Under the pieces are notes generated by a model. That model ran no database searches. It was not told the origin of the DNA and worked only from the letters and a program-made list of their open reading frames with translations. The translations under genes and the position numbers were made by a program. From positions 19,209 to 83,208 of the forward strand of contig NZ_JPHU01000015.1 in NCBI RefSeq assembly GCF_000733125.1: a stretch of 64,000 nucleotides of DNA. Reading direction: 5' to 3'. This document shows positions 26,551 through 35,150 of this stretch, one piece after another. The stretch is from Parvularcula oceani (GTDB lineage: Bacteria > Pseudomonadota > Alphaproteobacteria > Caulobacterales > Parvularculaceae). Position 1 is the stretch's first letter. Every line of letters starts with the position of its first letter.

Positions 26551-26626
26551 TGAGCAGCGTTTCCGGCCTGAGCAGTGGGTCCGCGCGGCCGATCATGATA
26601 GGACAGGATCACTTCGGGAGACAGTC

Positions 26627-27658
26627 ATGATGCGCCTAGGCCCCTTCCTGATCGTCTCGCTCCTGCTCCTCGCCGTCGGCCCCGCGCCCGCCGCCGCGGA
26701 AGGCGGACGCGTAGAGACGATCACGGTCCACGGCGAGTCCTTGGAGGGCAATCTCGAGGGCAACGATCCGGACCGGGAAGTCATCGTCTACCTGCCGCCC
26801 GGCTATGACGACCAGCCGGACCGTCGCTATCCCGTCGTCGTCAACCTGCACGGCTACACGTCCACGGCTGGAGCGAATGTCGAATATCTCGAGGTGCCGG
26901 AAAGCATCGACCGCGCGATTGAGCGAGGCGTGGGCGAGGTCATTGTCGTCTTCCCCGATGCGATGACGCGGCATGGCGGGTCGATGTACTCGTCGAGCGA
27001 GACGGTCGGCGATTGGGAAGCCTTCATCGCAGAGGATCTCGTCGCCGCCGTCGATGAGCGGTACCGCACGATCGGGACACGCGAGGCTCGCGGTCTCTCC
27101 GGACATTCCATGGGCGGGTACGGCACGATGCGGATCGGCATGAAGTACCCGGACGTGTTCAGCTCGCTCTATGCGATGAGCGCCTGTTGCCTGGAGGCCC
27201 GCTCGCCGGCGGCGTCCGATGCCGATGCCGAGGCGGTCGGCTCGGTCGAAGAGGCGCGGGACCTCGATTTCTTCGCAAGGGCGCTCTTCGCCTCGGCGGC
27301 GGCCTGGGCGCCGAATCCCGACAAGCCGCCCTTCTTCCTCGACCTGCCGACCGAGGGCGGCGAGCCGCAGCGCGAAGTCTACGCCGCTTTCGCCGCCGGA
27401 GCGGTCAATGCGCTGGTCCACCAGTATGTGCCGGAGCTTCGAACTTATGAGGCGATCGGCCTCGAGATCGGCGACAAGGACTTTCTGCTTGAGGGCAACG
27501 AGGCCCTGACGGCCTTGCTCACGTCCTACGACGTCGAGCACACTTACGAGACCTATGACGGCGATCATGTGAACCGGCTGCCGGAGCGCTTCGAGAAGCA
27601 CCTGCTGCCGTTCTTCGGCCGGCACCTCTTGGTCACGGAAGGGGCTTCGCGGAGATGA
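26627..27658 (+). CDS. exported esterase (feruloyl-esterase/esterase-D-like)
   Basis: 343 aa with a signal peptide (LIVSLLLLAVGPAPAAA). Putative-esterase fold: YLPPGYDDQPDRRYPVVVNLHGY, nucleophile in GLSGHSMGGYGT, and a late His in YDGDHVNRLP. Relatives include carbohydrate esterases such as feruloyl esterases, which fits the arabinose-releasing neighbours. RBS GGGAGAC precedes the ATG; a second ATG follows immediately. Confidence 0.83.
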   Translation: MMRLGPFLIVSLLLLAVGPAPAAAEGGRVETITVHGESLEGNLEGNDPDREVIVYLPPGYDDQPDRRYPVVVNLHGYTSTAGANVEYLEVPESIDRAIERGVGEVIVVFPDAMTRHGGSMYSSSETVGDWEAFIAEDLVAAVDERYRTIGTREARGLSGHSMGGYGTMRIGMKYPDVFSSLYAMSACCLEARSPAASDADAEAVGSVEEARDLDFFARALFASAAAWAPNPDKPPFFLDLPTEGGEPQREVYAAFAAGAVNALVHQYVPELRTYEAIGLEIGDKDFLLEGNEALTALLTSYDVEHTYETYDGDHVNRLPERFEKHLLPFFGRHLLVTEGASRR

Positions 27659-27745
27659 GGGTGAATTCGCCGTCGCGCATGCGCCGACAGGGCGGAATCC
27701 AGGCCCGCAAGGGCAGAACGATCGAGATGATGGAGACGATGGCCC

Positions 27746-28768
27746 ATGACGGACCGTAAGGCCCCTTCGAGAGCGGCTCTTCTTACCGCCGCAGCGGTGG
27801 TCGCGGCGTGCTCCGGCACGCCTGCGCAGGGGCAAGAAGCCCCCTCTCCGCCCGGCGGAAATCCGATCATCACGGACCGGTTCACGGCCGACCCCGCGCC
27901 GCTCGTGCATGACGGCCGCGTCTACCTCTATGTCGGACACGACGAGGCTGGGCCGGACCAGATGTTCAACATCACCGAATGGCTGGTCTACTCATCGGAC
28001 GACATGAGGAATTGGGAGGAGCACGGGCCCGTCATGAAGCCGACCGATTTCCACTGGGCGATCCGCGACGCCTGGGCGTCGGAGGTCGAGGAGAAGGACG
28101 GCAAGTTCTACCTCTACACGACGGTCGAGCACGACGAGACGGACCCCGGCAAGGCGATCGGCGTCGCGGTCTCCGACAGCCCGACGGGCCCCTTCGTCGA
28201 CGCGCGCGGCTCCGCCCTCGTCAGCAACTCGATGACGAAGCAGGCCGCGCATTCCTGGGACGACATCGACCCGACCGTCTTCCAGGACGATGACGGCACG
28301 GCTTGGCTCTATTGGGGCAACCAGATCCTCTACTACGCCAAGCTCGAGGACAACATGATCGAACTCGACGGACCGATCACTGCCATCGGTATCGCGCCGT
28401 ATGAGGAGGGTCCTTGGATTCACAAGCACGAGGACACCTACTACCTGACCTATGCCGCGATTGACCGAAGCGTGAGCGAGGATGAGCAGATCCACTACGC
28501 CACGGCGCCCTCGGTCACCGGCCCCTGGACGCCGCAGGGCATGCTGACCGGGTCGGGCGAGAACAGCTTCACCATCCATCCCGGCACGGTCGAGTTCGAG
28601 GGGCAATGGTACCTCTTCTATCACGATGCGGGCCTGACCGTGGACGGCGTCGAGGGCGGCCTCGGAAGGCGGGCCGTGAGGGCCGAATACCTCTACCACG
28701 AGCCAGACGGCAGCCTCCGCCCTGTCGAGCAGACCGATGAGGGCCTTAGCCTTCCGCCTGCTGACTGA
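27746..28768 (+). CDS. GH43 glycosidase lipoprotein (arabinofuranosidase/xylosidase type)
   Basis: 340 aa with a lipobox (AAAVVAAC). The five-bladed GH43 propeller shows the three catalytic acids: Asp in FTADPAPLV, the pKa-modulating Asp in WDDIDPTVF and the Glu in YEEGPWIHK. HPGTVEFEGQWYLFYHD is also typical. It probably works with the GH51 and GH27 enzymes on arabinosylated hemicellulose or arabinogalactan. It is last gene of the operon; a hairpin follows at 28805. Confidence 0.92.
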   Translation: MTDRKAPSRAALLTAAAVVAACSGTPAQGQEAPSPPGGNPIITDRFTADPAPLVHDGRVYLYVGHDEAGPDQMFNITEWLVYSSDDMRNWEEHGPVMKPTDFHWAIRDAWASEVEEKDGKFYLYTTVEHDETDPGKAIGVAVSDSPTGPFVDARGSALVSNSMTKQAAHSWDDIDPTVFQDDDGTAWLYWGNQILYYAKLEDNMIELDGPITAIGIAPYEEGPWIHKHEDTYYLTYAAIDRSVSEDEQIHYATAPSVTGPWTPQGMLTGSGENSFTIHPGTVEFEGQWYLFYHDAGLTVDGVEGGLGRRAVRAEYLYHEPDGSLRPVEQTDEGLSLPPAD

Positions 28769-29492
28769 ATGGACTCTGGTCAAAAATTGTCAGGATCGTA
28801 CTGTTAGGGCAGGGCAATGCGAACCTGCCCTATGGTCTTGCAGCTTCTCATCTCCAGCTTTCCGATCAAGCGGTCCTTTTGCCAGACCGTCCGACCCCGC
28901 GGGCGTCTTCGGTGCGATCAGAAAGTCGGCGAACGGCTCTCGCCCTGCATGAGTGGTCCTCGCCACAGATTGGTGGCCATCTGCTAGTGACGACCGAGAG
29001 CCCTGCCGGTTTCCACAGATCCTCCGGCTGTGGATTGATTCCTGGACTCGCTTCGTAAACCTGAGTGGCGGGGATCAGCCGACTTGTCGCCTACGCCATA
29101 TGTCCGTTTCTGCACCTTCGCAGACGGCAACGAAAGGCCAGTCGCAGGACGTTGAGTGGCCTCTTCAGCCAAGGGCAGACGAGTGAATTCCAGTGTCGGC
29201 GTGATTTGTGCAGCTCAGCTCATCCGGCAAGACTGCTTGCTAGTGTTGGTGGGCGCTGCTTGATTTGGACAGGCCGACAACGCGTCTTCACTCTGTGGCG
29301 AGACTGAAGGAGAGGGGTTGCGACGTGCGTCCTCGTCACTTGTTGGCAGTAGCTGCCAAGATACAGATAGGCGGATCCTGAGGGGGTGCGGCTCCTGCCT
29401 CGGTTGGAAGGAGCATTCCCTTGACGGCCTAGAGCCCCGATCGCAGCCAGGCTTCTGAGGTTGCGATTGACGAACTGCCGCGCCTGCCGACC
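28769..29492. other. 724-bp intergenic stretch without a recognisable gene
   Basis: It lies between convergent GH43 and DEAD helicase genes. Short open frames here have no Shine-Dalgarno and no recognisable product. One clear structure, the hairpin at 28805-28832, is listed separately. Base composition is a little lower in GC than its neighbours, which could fit decayed coding DNA, but no ancestral gene could be identified. Confidence 0.55.
28805..28832 (+). terminator. hairpin downstream of the GH43 gene
   Basis: Perfect inverted repeat TAGGGCAGG / CCTGCCCTA with a 10-nt loop, 37 nt after the GH43 stop. It has no T-run, so it may be a Rho-assisted end or a 3' stabiliser of the glycan operon transcript. 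Confidence 0.4.
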
Positions 29493-31391
29493 TCAGTCAG
29501 GCTTCTTCGCCGACTTTCTGGAGGAGCCGGCAAGCCGCTTGCGCGGGCGGGTTCCATCGGCGCTTGCGCCTGGTTTGGCGCGGCCAACCGGGCGTTTGCC
29601 CTTCGCCTTGCGCACGAATTGGCGCGCATCCCCCGTCTTTGCCGGCGAGGCCGCAGCCGCCGAGGGCGCTCCGTCGGCCTTCATGCTGCGATCCGGTCCG
29701 CGCAGCTTTCCTCTGTCCGACCTCGGCGTCTTCGAGAAGGGTTTGCTGGGTCGTGTCTGCGTTTGCAGGGCAGCTGGCGCATGATCCGACGGGGGCGCCT
29801 CGGCCCTGCGAGCGGCAATGCCGTCTTCCAGGCGTGGCGCCTTTTCGATGCGTGCCAGAAACTCCGATGCGGCCTCAGCATCGATCTGCACGTAGGTTTC
29901 CTCCTCGCGCACGCGGATGGCGCCGATTGCGCTCTTGGGCATCGGCCCCGATTTGCACAACATCGGCAGCAGCCACCGAGGTTCCGCGCGCTTGGTCCGG
30001 CCGACGGACAGGACGACCCAGACCGCCTGCTGGAAGTCCTGTCTCGGCCTGCGCTCCCGCGGTCCGGCAAGCTGCTGGACGTCAGCGAGTTCTTCGGGAG
30101 CGGAGCGGCCCGAGCGATGCATCCGCACGAGGGCTGCGGCGAGATGCTCGGGCGAATAGGTCGCGGCAATCTTGTGCGCGAGGTCCGACATCTCTCCTTT
30201 TTCCGTCAAGACAGGGTCGGCGAGCAGGCGCTCGTCGTCTCTGGCGCGGACATCCGCCGCGCTGGGCGGGCTTGCCCATTCGGCTTCGACGCCGGCTTCG
30301 GCGAATAGGCGTTCCATGCGGCGCCGGGCGCGCGGCGGCACGATCAGGACACTCGTTCCCTTCCGCCCGGCGCGGCCCGTGCGGCCGGAGCGGTGCAGGA
30401 GGCTTTCGCGGTTCTTCGGCAGGTCGGCATGGATGACGAGTGCCAGGCCCGGCAGGTCGATGCCGCGCGCGGCCACATCCGTGGCCACGCAGACGCGAGC
30501 GCGTCCGTCCCGCATTGCCTGCAGGGCGCTCGTCCGCTCCTTCTGGCTGAGTTCTCCCGAGAGCGACACAACCGAAAAGCCTCGATTGGCGAGCCGGCTC
30601 GTCAGCCGCGCAACGGCTGCGCGTGTGGAGCAGAAGACGATGGCGTTCTCCGCCTCATGGAACCGCAGCGTGTTGATGATGGCGCGTTCGGCATCGTGCT
30701 GCGCAGTGATGAAACCGCTATAGGCGATGTCGCCATGCTGGCGGGTCGGCCCGCTGGCGGAGATCCTGAGCGCGTCCTTCTGATACCGGGCGGCGAGCTG
30801 GCCGATCCCGCCGCCCACCGTAGCCGAGAACATAAGAGTCCGGCGTTTCTCCGGGCACGCATCGAGAACGGCCTCCAGCTCTTCACGGAAGCCGAGGGCG
30901 AGCATCTCGTCCGCCTCGTCGAGAACGACCGTGGTCAGGGCGGAAAGGTCGAGCGAGCCCCGGCTGATATGGTCGACGAGGCGTCCCGGCGTGCCGACGA
31001 CGATATGCGCGCCGCGGCCGAGCGCCTGACGCTCGCTGCGCATGTCCATGCCGCCGACGCAGGTCGCGACGACGGCGTCCGCTTCGCGATAGAGCCAGGC
31101 GAGTTCCCGCGCGACCTGCATGGCAAGCTCGCGCGTCGGAGCGACGGCGAGCGCGAGAGGCCGACCCGCGGCGCCGAAGCGCTCGGTGCCGTCCAAGAGG
31201 TCCGTCCCGATGGCGAGGCCGAATGCGACGGTCTTCCCCGACCCCGTCTGAGCGGAGACGAGCAGGTCCCGGCTCGTCAGATCCGGGTTCAGCATCGCTT
31301 CCTGAACTTCGGTCAGCGTGTCGTAGCCCTTCAGCTCGAGCGCGTGGGAGAGGGCGGGCGGCATGCCCGGCGCGGTGGCGAGGGTTGTCAT
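29493..31391 (-). CDS. DEAD-box ATP-dependent RNA helicase
   Basis: 632 aa. Helicase motifs in order: Q-motif region TEVQEAML, motif I SAQTGSGKT, PTRELAMQ, VGTPGRLVD, VLDEADEM, SATV, and the C-terminal RecA lobe ending HRSGRTGRAG. After about residue 430 there is a DbpA-like RNA-binding domain (RAEPRWLLPML...ETYVQIDAEAASEFLARI), then a basic Lys/Arg-rich tail. It is likely active in ribosome assembly or RNA unfolding. ATG at 31391 begins MTTLATAPGMP; longer upstream frame is not supported. Confidence 0.93.
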   Translation of the reverse strand: MTTLATAPGMPPALSHALELKGYDTLTEVQEAMLNPDLTSRDLLVSAQTGSGKTVAFGLAIGTDLLDGTERFGAAGRPLALAVAPTRELAMQVARELAWLYREADAVVATCVGGMDMRSERQALGRGAHIVVGTPGRLVDHISRGSLDLSALTTVVLDEADEMLALGFREELEAVLDACPEKRRTLMFSATVGGGIGQLAARYQKDALRISASGPTRQHGDIAYSGFITAQHDAERAIINTLRFHEAENAIVFCSTRAAVARLTSRLANRGFSVVSLSGELSQKERTSALQAMRDGRARVCVATDVAARGIDLPGLALVIHADLPKNRESLLHRSGRTGRAGRKGTSVLIVPPRARRRMERLFAEAGVEAEWASPPSAADVRARDDERLLADPVLTEKGEMSDLAHKIAATYSPEHLAAALVRMHRSGRSAPEELADVQQLAGPRERRPRQDFQQAVWVVLSVGRTKRAEPRWLLPMLCKSGPMPKSAIGAIRVREEETYVQIDAEAASEFLARIEKAPRLEDGIAARRAEAPPSDHAPAALQTQTRPSKPFSKTPRSDRGKLRGPDRSMKADGAPSAAAASPAKTGDARQFVRKAKGKRPVGRAKPGASADGTRPRKRLAGSSRKSAKKPD

Positions 31392-32234
31392 CAACGATGG
31401 TCCGGTAGGAGGCGGCTTCAGGCTCTGTGGCCTCGAAGCGGGGCGTGATCGCACGGGAGCGGTCCGAACGCGGCCCATACCCTAACAAATCCATCCTGGC
31501 GAGGGGCATTCGGGAAAAGGCCTTCGCGTGTTCCCGAGCGGCCACCGGGCCGCCAGCCGCAGCGTCCGGTAGGTCCGGCGCAGCGCTGGCTGCTGCGTCG
31601 ACCTCCCAGCCAATTCTGCCTCACGGGCTGCTTCCTCGAGAAGGTGAGCATGAGGCTGCAGCATCCGGTTCTGTCCCGACCCCGGCAGGCCGCCCGCGAC
31701 AGCGCCGGATGTTGAGTTCAATTGCGGCATGCGCCCGATAGGGCGGCTCGGCGTCGGCTGCAGGTGGCCAGGTTTCGATCATTGCGCTGGAAGGTGGCGC
31801 TGGCATACCGGCCCCTGCGACGGATTTGGGGATGCCAGTCACCGGTCGACAGGCGGGTCAGAGTGGCCGTTTTCGTGTGCGATCTATGAGCAGTGAGAGC
31901 GAGAAAGGGCGGGACGTTCTGGGAACGAAAGTGCAAACGCCGTGTGCACATTCGCTGTTTGTCCGTTATGCCTGTTGAGAAAATGCCGTTGAATCAATCC
32001 CATAGATTTTGTATTGCGCCTATGATCGATTAGGTGGAAAGAGTATAGAGAACAGTAAGTTATAGGGTGGCGTGCACACTTTGTGTGCAAACACAAACGC
32101 GTGATCTTGGTACGGATATGTCCGCCAGGCTTACTTTGGAGACGACGTAGTGCGTGTACTGAAGTGAATTATGAGCCCAAATTTTGCCATTCAGAGTAGC
32201 GCTCTCTCGTTCCCTCAGACTGGCCGAGTTCGCT
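31392..32234. other. 843-bp intergenic stretch at the chromosome/defence-island junction
   Basis: No convincing gene. The first half is GC-rich. From about 31950 the sequence turns AT-rich and holds copy B of the direct repeat (31976-32033). Just after it is a small palindrome TGCACAC / GTGTGCA (32073-32079 and 32083-32089), and related TGCA-rich motifs lie at 31930-31950. This is where the gene content changes from chromosomal-looking to mobile. Confidence 0.55.
31976..32033 (+). repeat. copy B of the 57-58 bp AT-rich direct repeat
   Basis: Diverged second copy of the segment at 21591-21647, same orientation: shared blocks TGAGAA, CCGTT, CAATCC, GTATT, CTATGA and CGATTAG. The two copies enclose the glycan operon and the DEAD helicase gene (about 10.4 kb). 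Confidence 0.55.
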
Positions 32235-32969
32235 CTAGCCGTCGACGTCCTGCTTCACGGTGAAATCCGGCGAGCCGTCCCACACGAAGCGCCAACGAGC
32301 ACCAGGCCGAACGTCCTGGACGACTTGCGGGTGGAACGCGACAAGGCAGGTGCCGCCCGGTCGCCGCGCGGAGGGGTAGACGAGACCGCGGGCAGGCGGG
32401 TCCAACGACCGTAGCCGTTCGGCCAGCTGTTGCCCTGCCGGGTAAGCAACGTTCGGCTCCGGTTGTAGGAAAGGGGGCAGGGCGGTCTTAGCGTTTTCGG
32501 TCCGGGCGTCACGGAAGCGGCCGATGAAGTCTGCGAGGTAGGTCTGATAGACCGCCTCGTCCTCGAAGACGCCGATCCGGCGCAGCTCGCGGGTGCGGTG
32601 AAAGCCGACTTCGGCGATCGCCGTCATGTCCTCGAAGGCGCAGTACCAGGCGCCGCGGCCGGGTCCGTTGAAGCGGTTCCCCTCGGGCCGGGTGTAGGCG
32701 AACGCCGCGTTGACGATCGTGCTGCCCCAGGTACGGAAGCTGAGCTCTCGCGCGTCGAGCGCGGACAGTCCCTCACGCTCGGCACGCAAGCGGCCCGAGG
32801 TGCGCCCCTCGAGGTAGGCGAGCACAGCCAACTCGTCTTCGTCGTCGACGAGCGGCGAGAGGACGGGCGGCTTGTGGTGGGCGCTCGAGATCAGTCGGAC
32901 GGTCGCCCGCTGGTTCAGCTCGGTCAGCGGCAGGTCCGTCTCTTCTGCCGCCCCGTTCCCGGACGTCAG
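32235..32969 (-). CDS. RES-domain toxin
   Basis: RES toxins deplete NAD+ and are neutralised by Xre/MbcA/ParS antitoxins. Conserved features are an N-terminal Arg (TVRLISSAHH), the Tyr in GAWYCAFED, the Glu in TAIAEVGFHR and a late Ser (VYPSARRPGG). The open frame extends upstream to a CTG at 32969 that overlaps the antitoxin stop as CTGA, with AGAGGTGG just before it. This CTG start gives 244 aa and keeps the N-terminal Arg. The only other usable start, TTG at 32831, would remove part of the domain. The start is therefore inferred. Confidence 0.72.
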   Translation of the reverse strand: MTSGNGAAEETDLPLTELNQRATVRLISSAHHKPPVLSPLVDDEDELAVLAYLEGRTSGRLRAEREGLSALDARELSFRTWGSTIVNAAFAYTRPEGNRFNGPGRGAWYCAFEDMTAIAEVGFHRTRELRRIGVFEDEAVYQTYLADFIGRFRDARTENAKTALPPFLQPEPNVAYPAGQQLAERLRSLDPPARGLVYPSARRPGGTCLVAFHPQVVQDVRPGARWRFVWDGSPDFTVKQDVDG

Positions 32970-33367
32970 AGCCCACCTCTCAGCGCGTCGACATAGGCGC
33001 GCGTCGCGAGAAGGTTCGGTAGGCCTCCGGTCATGTAGGCGAGGGGCTTTCGGCCCTGGAAGGGTGGGCCCTCGTTCTCAAGCCGAACCCAGCGATCGGC
33101 GAGCGCGTCCGAGAAGTAGAGACGCAAGCCCTTGTAGATGCCGACCACCGCGCTGATCCGATCGAGGTTGTCTGCGGTCAGCCGAACCTCTTCGCCAGTC
33201 TTCGCACGGCTCCAGGTCCGCCCGCTCACGCTGAGTAACGTAGCCGCGTCGGTGTTGCGGACCTTCCACGCCTCCATAACGCGGCCGAACGCCTTCAACC
33301 CGACGGCTTCGACCCGTTCGGGGTCGAAGGGGGCAGAATGGTCGGACCGCTCGAGAACCTGGGACAT
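32966..33367 (-). CDS. Xre/MbcA/ParS-type antitoxin
   Basis: 133 aa. An N-terminal Xre-like HTH region (AFGRVMEAWKVRNTDAATLLSVSGRTWSR) is followed by a C-terminal toxin-binding domain of the MbcA/ParS type (YFSDALADRWVRLENEGPPFQGRKPLAYMTGG, ending YVDALRGGL). ATG at 33367 follows GAGGTG and a strong promoter, so the longer in-frame reading is rejected. It is the first gene of the pair and overlaps the RES toxin, giving coupled expression and probable autoregulation. Confidence 0.82.
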   Translation of the reverse strand: MSQVLERSDHSAPFDPERVEAVGLKAFGRVMEAWKVRNTDAATLLSVSGRTWSRAKTGEEVRLTADNLDRISAVVGIYKGLRLYFSDALADRWVRLENEGPPFQGRKPLAYMTGGLPNLLATRAYVDALRGGL

Positions 33368-33388
33368 ACGCACCTCGCCAATAGGCAG

Positions 33389-33417
33389 AGTATAGTGTGT
33401 CGTTTGGCAAGCCGCAA
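33389..33417 (-). promoter_or_regulatory. promoter of the ParS-RES pair
   Basis: On the minus strand TTGCGG (33412-33417) and TATACT (33389-33394) are separated by exactly 17 bp, about 20 nt before the antitoxin ATG. Confidence 0.55.
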
Positions 33418-33515
33418 TTCGCTGCTCGGCGGGGGTCTTGCTTCGTCGACGCGGCACCAAGCGGGACGTCGAAGGTTTTCGCCTGTTAGGACAAAGGTAT
33501 GCTGTGCTTCATCGC

Positions 33516-33690
33516 GCTACGCACGTAAGCAGGACCGTTGCAGCTTCTCCGCCGGTGCGCCAAGTATGGTGTCATCTAGGATGAGAAGGTAGCGCCAGCG
33601 CCTATCGCCGGTGGCTTGTTCATGCTCGTCGGCAAGCGCACTGTACTGGATTGCAGCTTTAGCCTTCGGAGCAACCTCGCGGACAGACGA
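33516..33690 (-). pseudogene. C-terminal remnant of a helicase/restriction-type gene
   Basis: The minus strand from 33690 to the TAG at 33516-33518 is open for about 57 codons and reads like a true protein end: PKAKAAIQYSALADEH, then RRWRYLLILDDTI. The pattern K-A-x-A-A-x-x-Y/W...W-x-Y-L-L-I is what I associate with C-termini of large helicase/restriction subunits. An in-frame TGA lies immediately upstream (33691-33693) and there is no start, so only a fragment remains. The family assignment is tentative. Confidence 0.42.
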
Positions 33691-33724
33691 TCATATACTG
33701 TTTTTGAATCGCATCGGGTGAGCG

Positions 33725-33753
33725 GGTGACCTGCCCCTTTGGCGCAGGTCACC
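33725..33753 (-). terminator. hairpin downstream of the AIPR-like gene
   Basis: Perfect 10-bp inverted repeat GGTGACCTGC / GCAGGTCACC with a 9-nt loop, 20 nt past the AIPR-like stop. It has no clear T-run on the minus strand. Confidence 0.4.
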
Positions 33754-33773
33754 GTTCCGGAACAGTAAGATAG

Positions 33774-35150
33774 TTATGCCGCTCTGCGCGCCTGCTCCTT
33801 CATAAGCGCCTTCTCGACCTCACCTTCCATGAACCGATAGGAGTTCTCGCTTTTCGCGACCTTCTGCGGATCAAAGCCAGCCATCTCCATCGGCATTCGG
33901 AACGCACCGATCAAGGCCGGGAGATTCCTGTCTAGGAAAGGTCTCGGCTCGGTCGTCCAACCAATGAGGCCATCTTCTATCTTCATCAGCGCGCGCAGTC
34001 CGTAGACCACGGGCAGCACGAACCCATCGGGAACCGTGCAGTCATTGTCCAAGCCCAGATAGGGCGTTGAGACCTTACCCCGCTTTGGAACCTTAACGGC
34101 TTTGATCCGACCGAAGGCACCGCCGGTCTCCTTGTTGTAAGCGTCCTTGAAACCGAGGAACACGGTGTCGAACAACTCAGGCAGCTGGCCGGTGACATCG
34201 AAGGCGCTGCCAACAGCCGTGCTGTGAAGCTCGTGGCGGGGCCCATCCTGCGGCTTCGAGACCGCGGGATGCTCCATCAGACGATCGAAGAGTTTGGATA
34301 CCTCGCCTTTACCCGAGTAGAGCTTGGGGGCTGTGAACTCGAAGCTGAGTGGGCTACCTTCCTCCGTCTGCGTTGGAAGCAAACCTTTTTGCGCGAGGAC
34401 GCCTAGGGGGATCCAGGATAGAGCGATGACGTCCCGAACCTTGATTGGTCTCGTGTCGTCGCTTTCCCATTCGTTGCTCTTCCATTCAACGCGTTCAGCG
34501 ATGTGGGAGGGTAGGCGGTCGCGCAGAGCCTCATAGAAACCACGTTGGTTCGACTTGGCTTCGGAGGTCAGCTGAGCGTTGTTGTTCCGAGCCGCGCACA
34601 CCTCAATGAGTGCGAGCTTGAACGCTTCGGTCACCTCCTCGTCCTCAGGTTCAGACGGAACGAGCAACTCGACCGGCACCTTGAAGGTGAACTCGTCGCG
34701 CATCGTCCGCACCTCATCGCCATGCTCGTCCCACGCCGCTTTCAAATCGGACCACAGCTTGATCTTCTTCACCTGCCGCTCATCCATCACGTGGCCGAGA
34801 AGGAAGGTCCCGAGCGCCAGCATGTTGTGGCCACCGTCTAGCAACCCTTCATAGGCTGGGTTGTGAAAGCGTAGCTCGTAGCGGCGGCGTTCCAACTCGT
34901 CGTAGTCGGAAGTGCCGAGTAGGATGCCTTTGGTCTTGAACTGAAAAATCGCGGGACTGTCGCGGACGCTGTCGATGATATCGGTAGTCACGGTGTTCGC
35001 CTTGGCCGAACGCGGGTTCGCATCGAGCGTTGCGTCATCGAACAGGCTGATAAGATGCTTCGCCTCGACGAAGCCGACGATCCGTTTGATCGGGCCGTCG
35101 GATTGCTCAGCGCACTGGGCGAAGCGAATGATGGTCTTGCTGGGATTCAT
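33774..35150 (-). CDS. AIPR-like (abortive-infection type) protein
   Basis: 458 aa. The N-terminal third resembles AIPR/phage-resistance proteins: LFDDATLDANPRSAKANTV, then FQFKTKGILLG, then a motif LLDGGHNMLAL where AIPR proteins have V-N-G-x-Q-T and DndB-like proteins have DGQHR. The C-terminal half is not recognised. ATG at 35150 has GAGGAAGAG upstream. It lies downstream of the methyltransferase/helicase pair, separated by a membrane protein gene and a 430-bp gap with its own possible promoter. It is probably a defence accessory protein; the activity is unknown. Confidence 0.6.
   Translation of the reverse strand: MNPSKTIIRFAQCAEQSDGPIKRIVGFVEAKHLISLFDDATLDANPRSAKANTVTTDIIDSVRDSPAIFQFKTKGILLGTSDYDELERRRYELRFHNPAYEGLLDGGHNMLALGTFLLGHVMDERQVKKIKLWSDLKAAWDEHGDEVRTMRDEFTFKVPVELLVPSEPEDEEVTEAFKLALIEVCAARNNNAQLTSEAKSNQRGFYEALRDRLPSHIAERVEWKSNEWESDDTRPIKVRDVIALSWIPLGVLAQKGLLPTQTEEGSPLSFEFTAPKLYSGKGEVSKLFDRLMEHPAVSKPQDGPRHELHSTAVGSAFDVTGQLPELFDTVFLGFKDAYNKETGGAFGRIKAVKVPKRGKVSTPYLGLDNDCTVPDGFVLPVVYGLRALMKIEDGLIGWTTEPRPFLDRNLPALIGAFRMPMEMAGFDPQKVAKSENSYRFMEGEVEKALMKEQARRAA

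Noticed and set aside
28737..29307. Several 60-80-codon ORFs between the GH43 and helicase genes
   Set aside because: No ribosome-binding sites, no recognisable product, overlapping in several frames.
31884..32096. Minus-strand ORF of 70 codons across repeat copy B
   Set aside because: Unlike a protein in composition and not shared with copy A; the repeat is better seen as non-coding.
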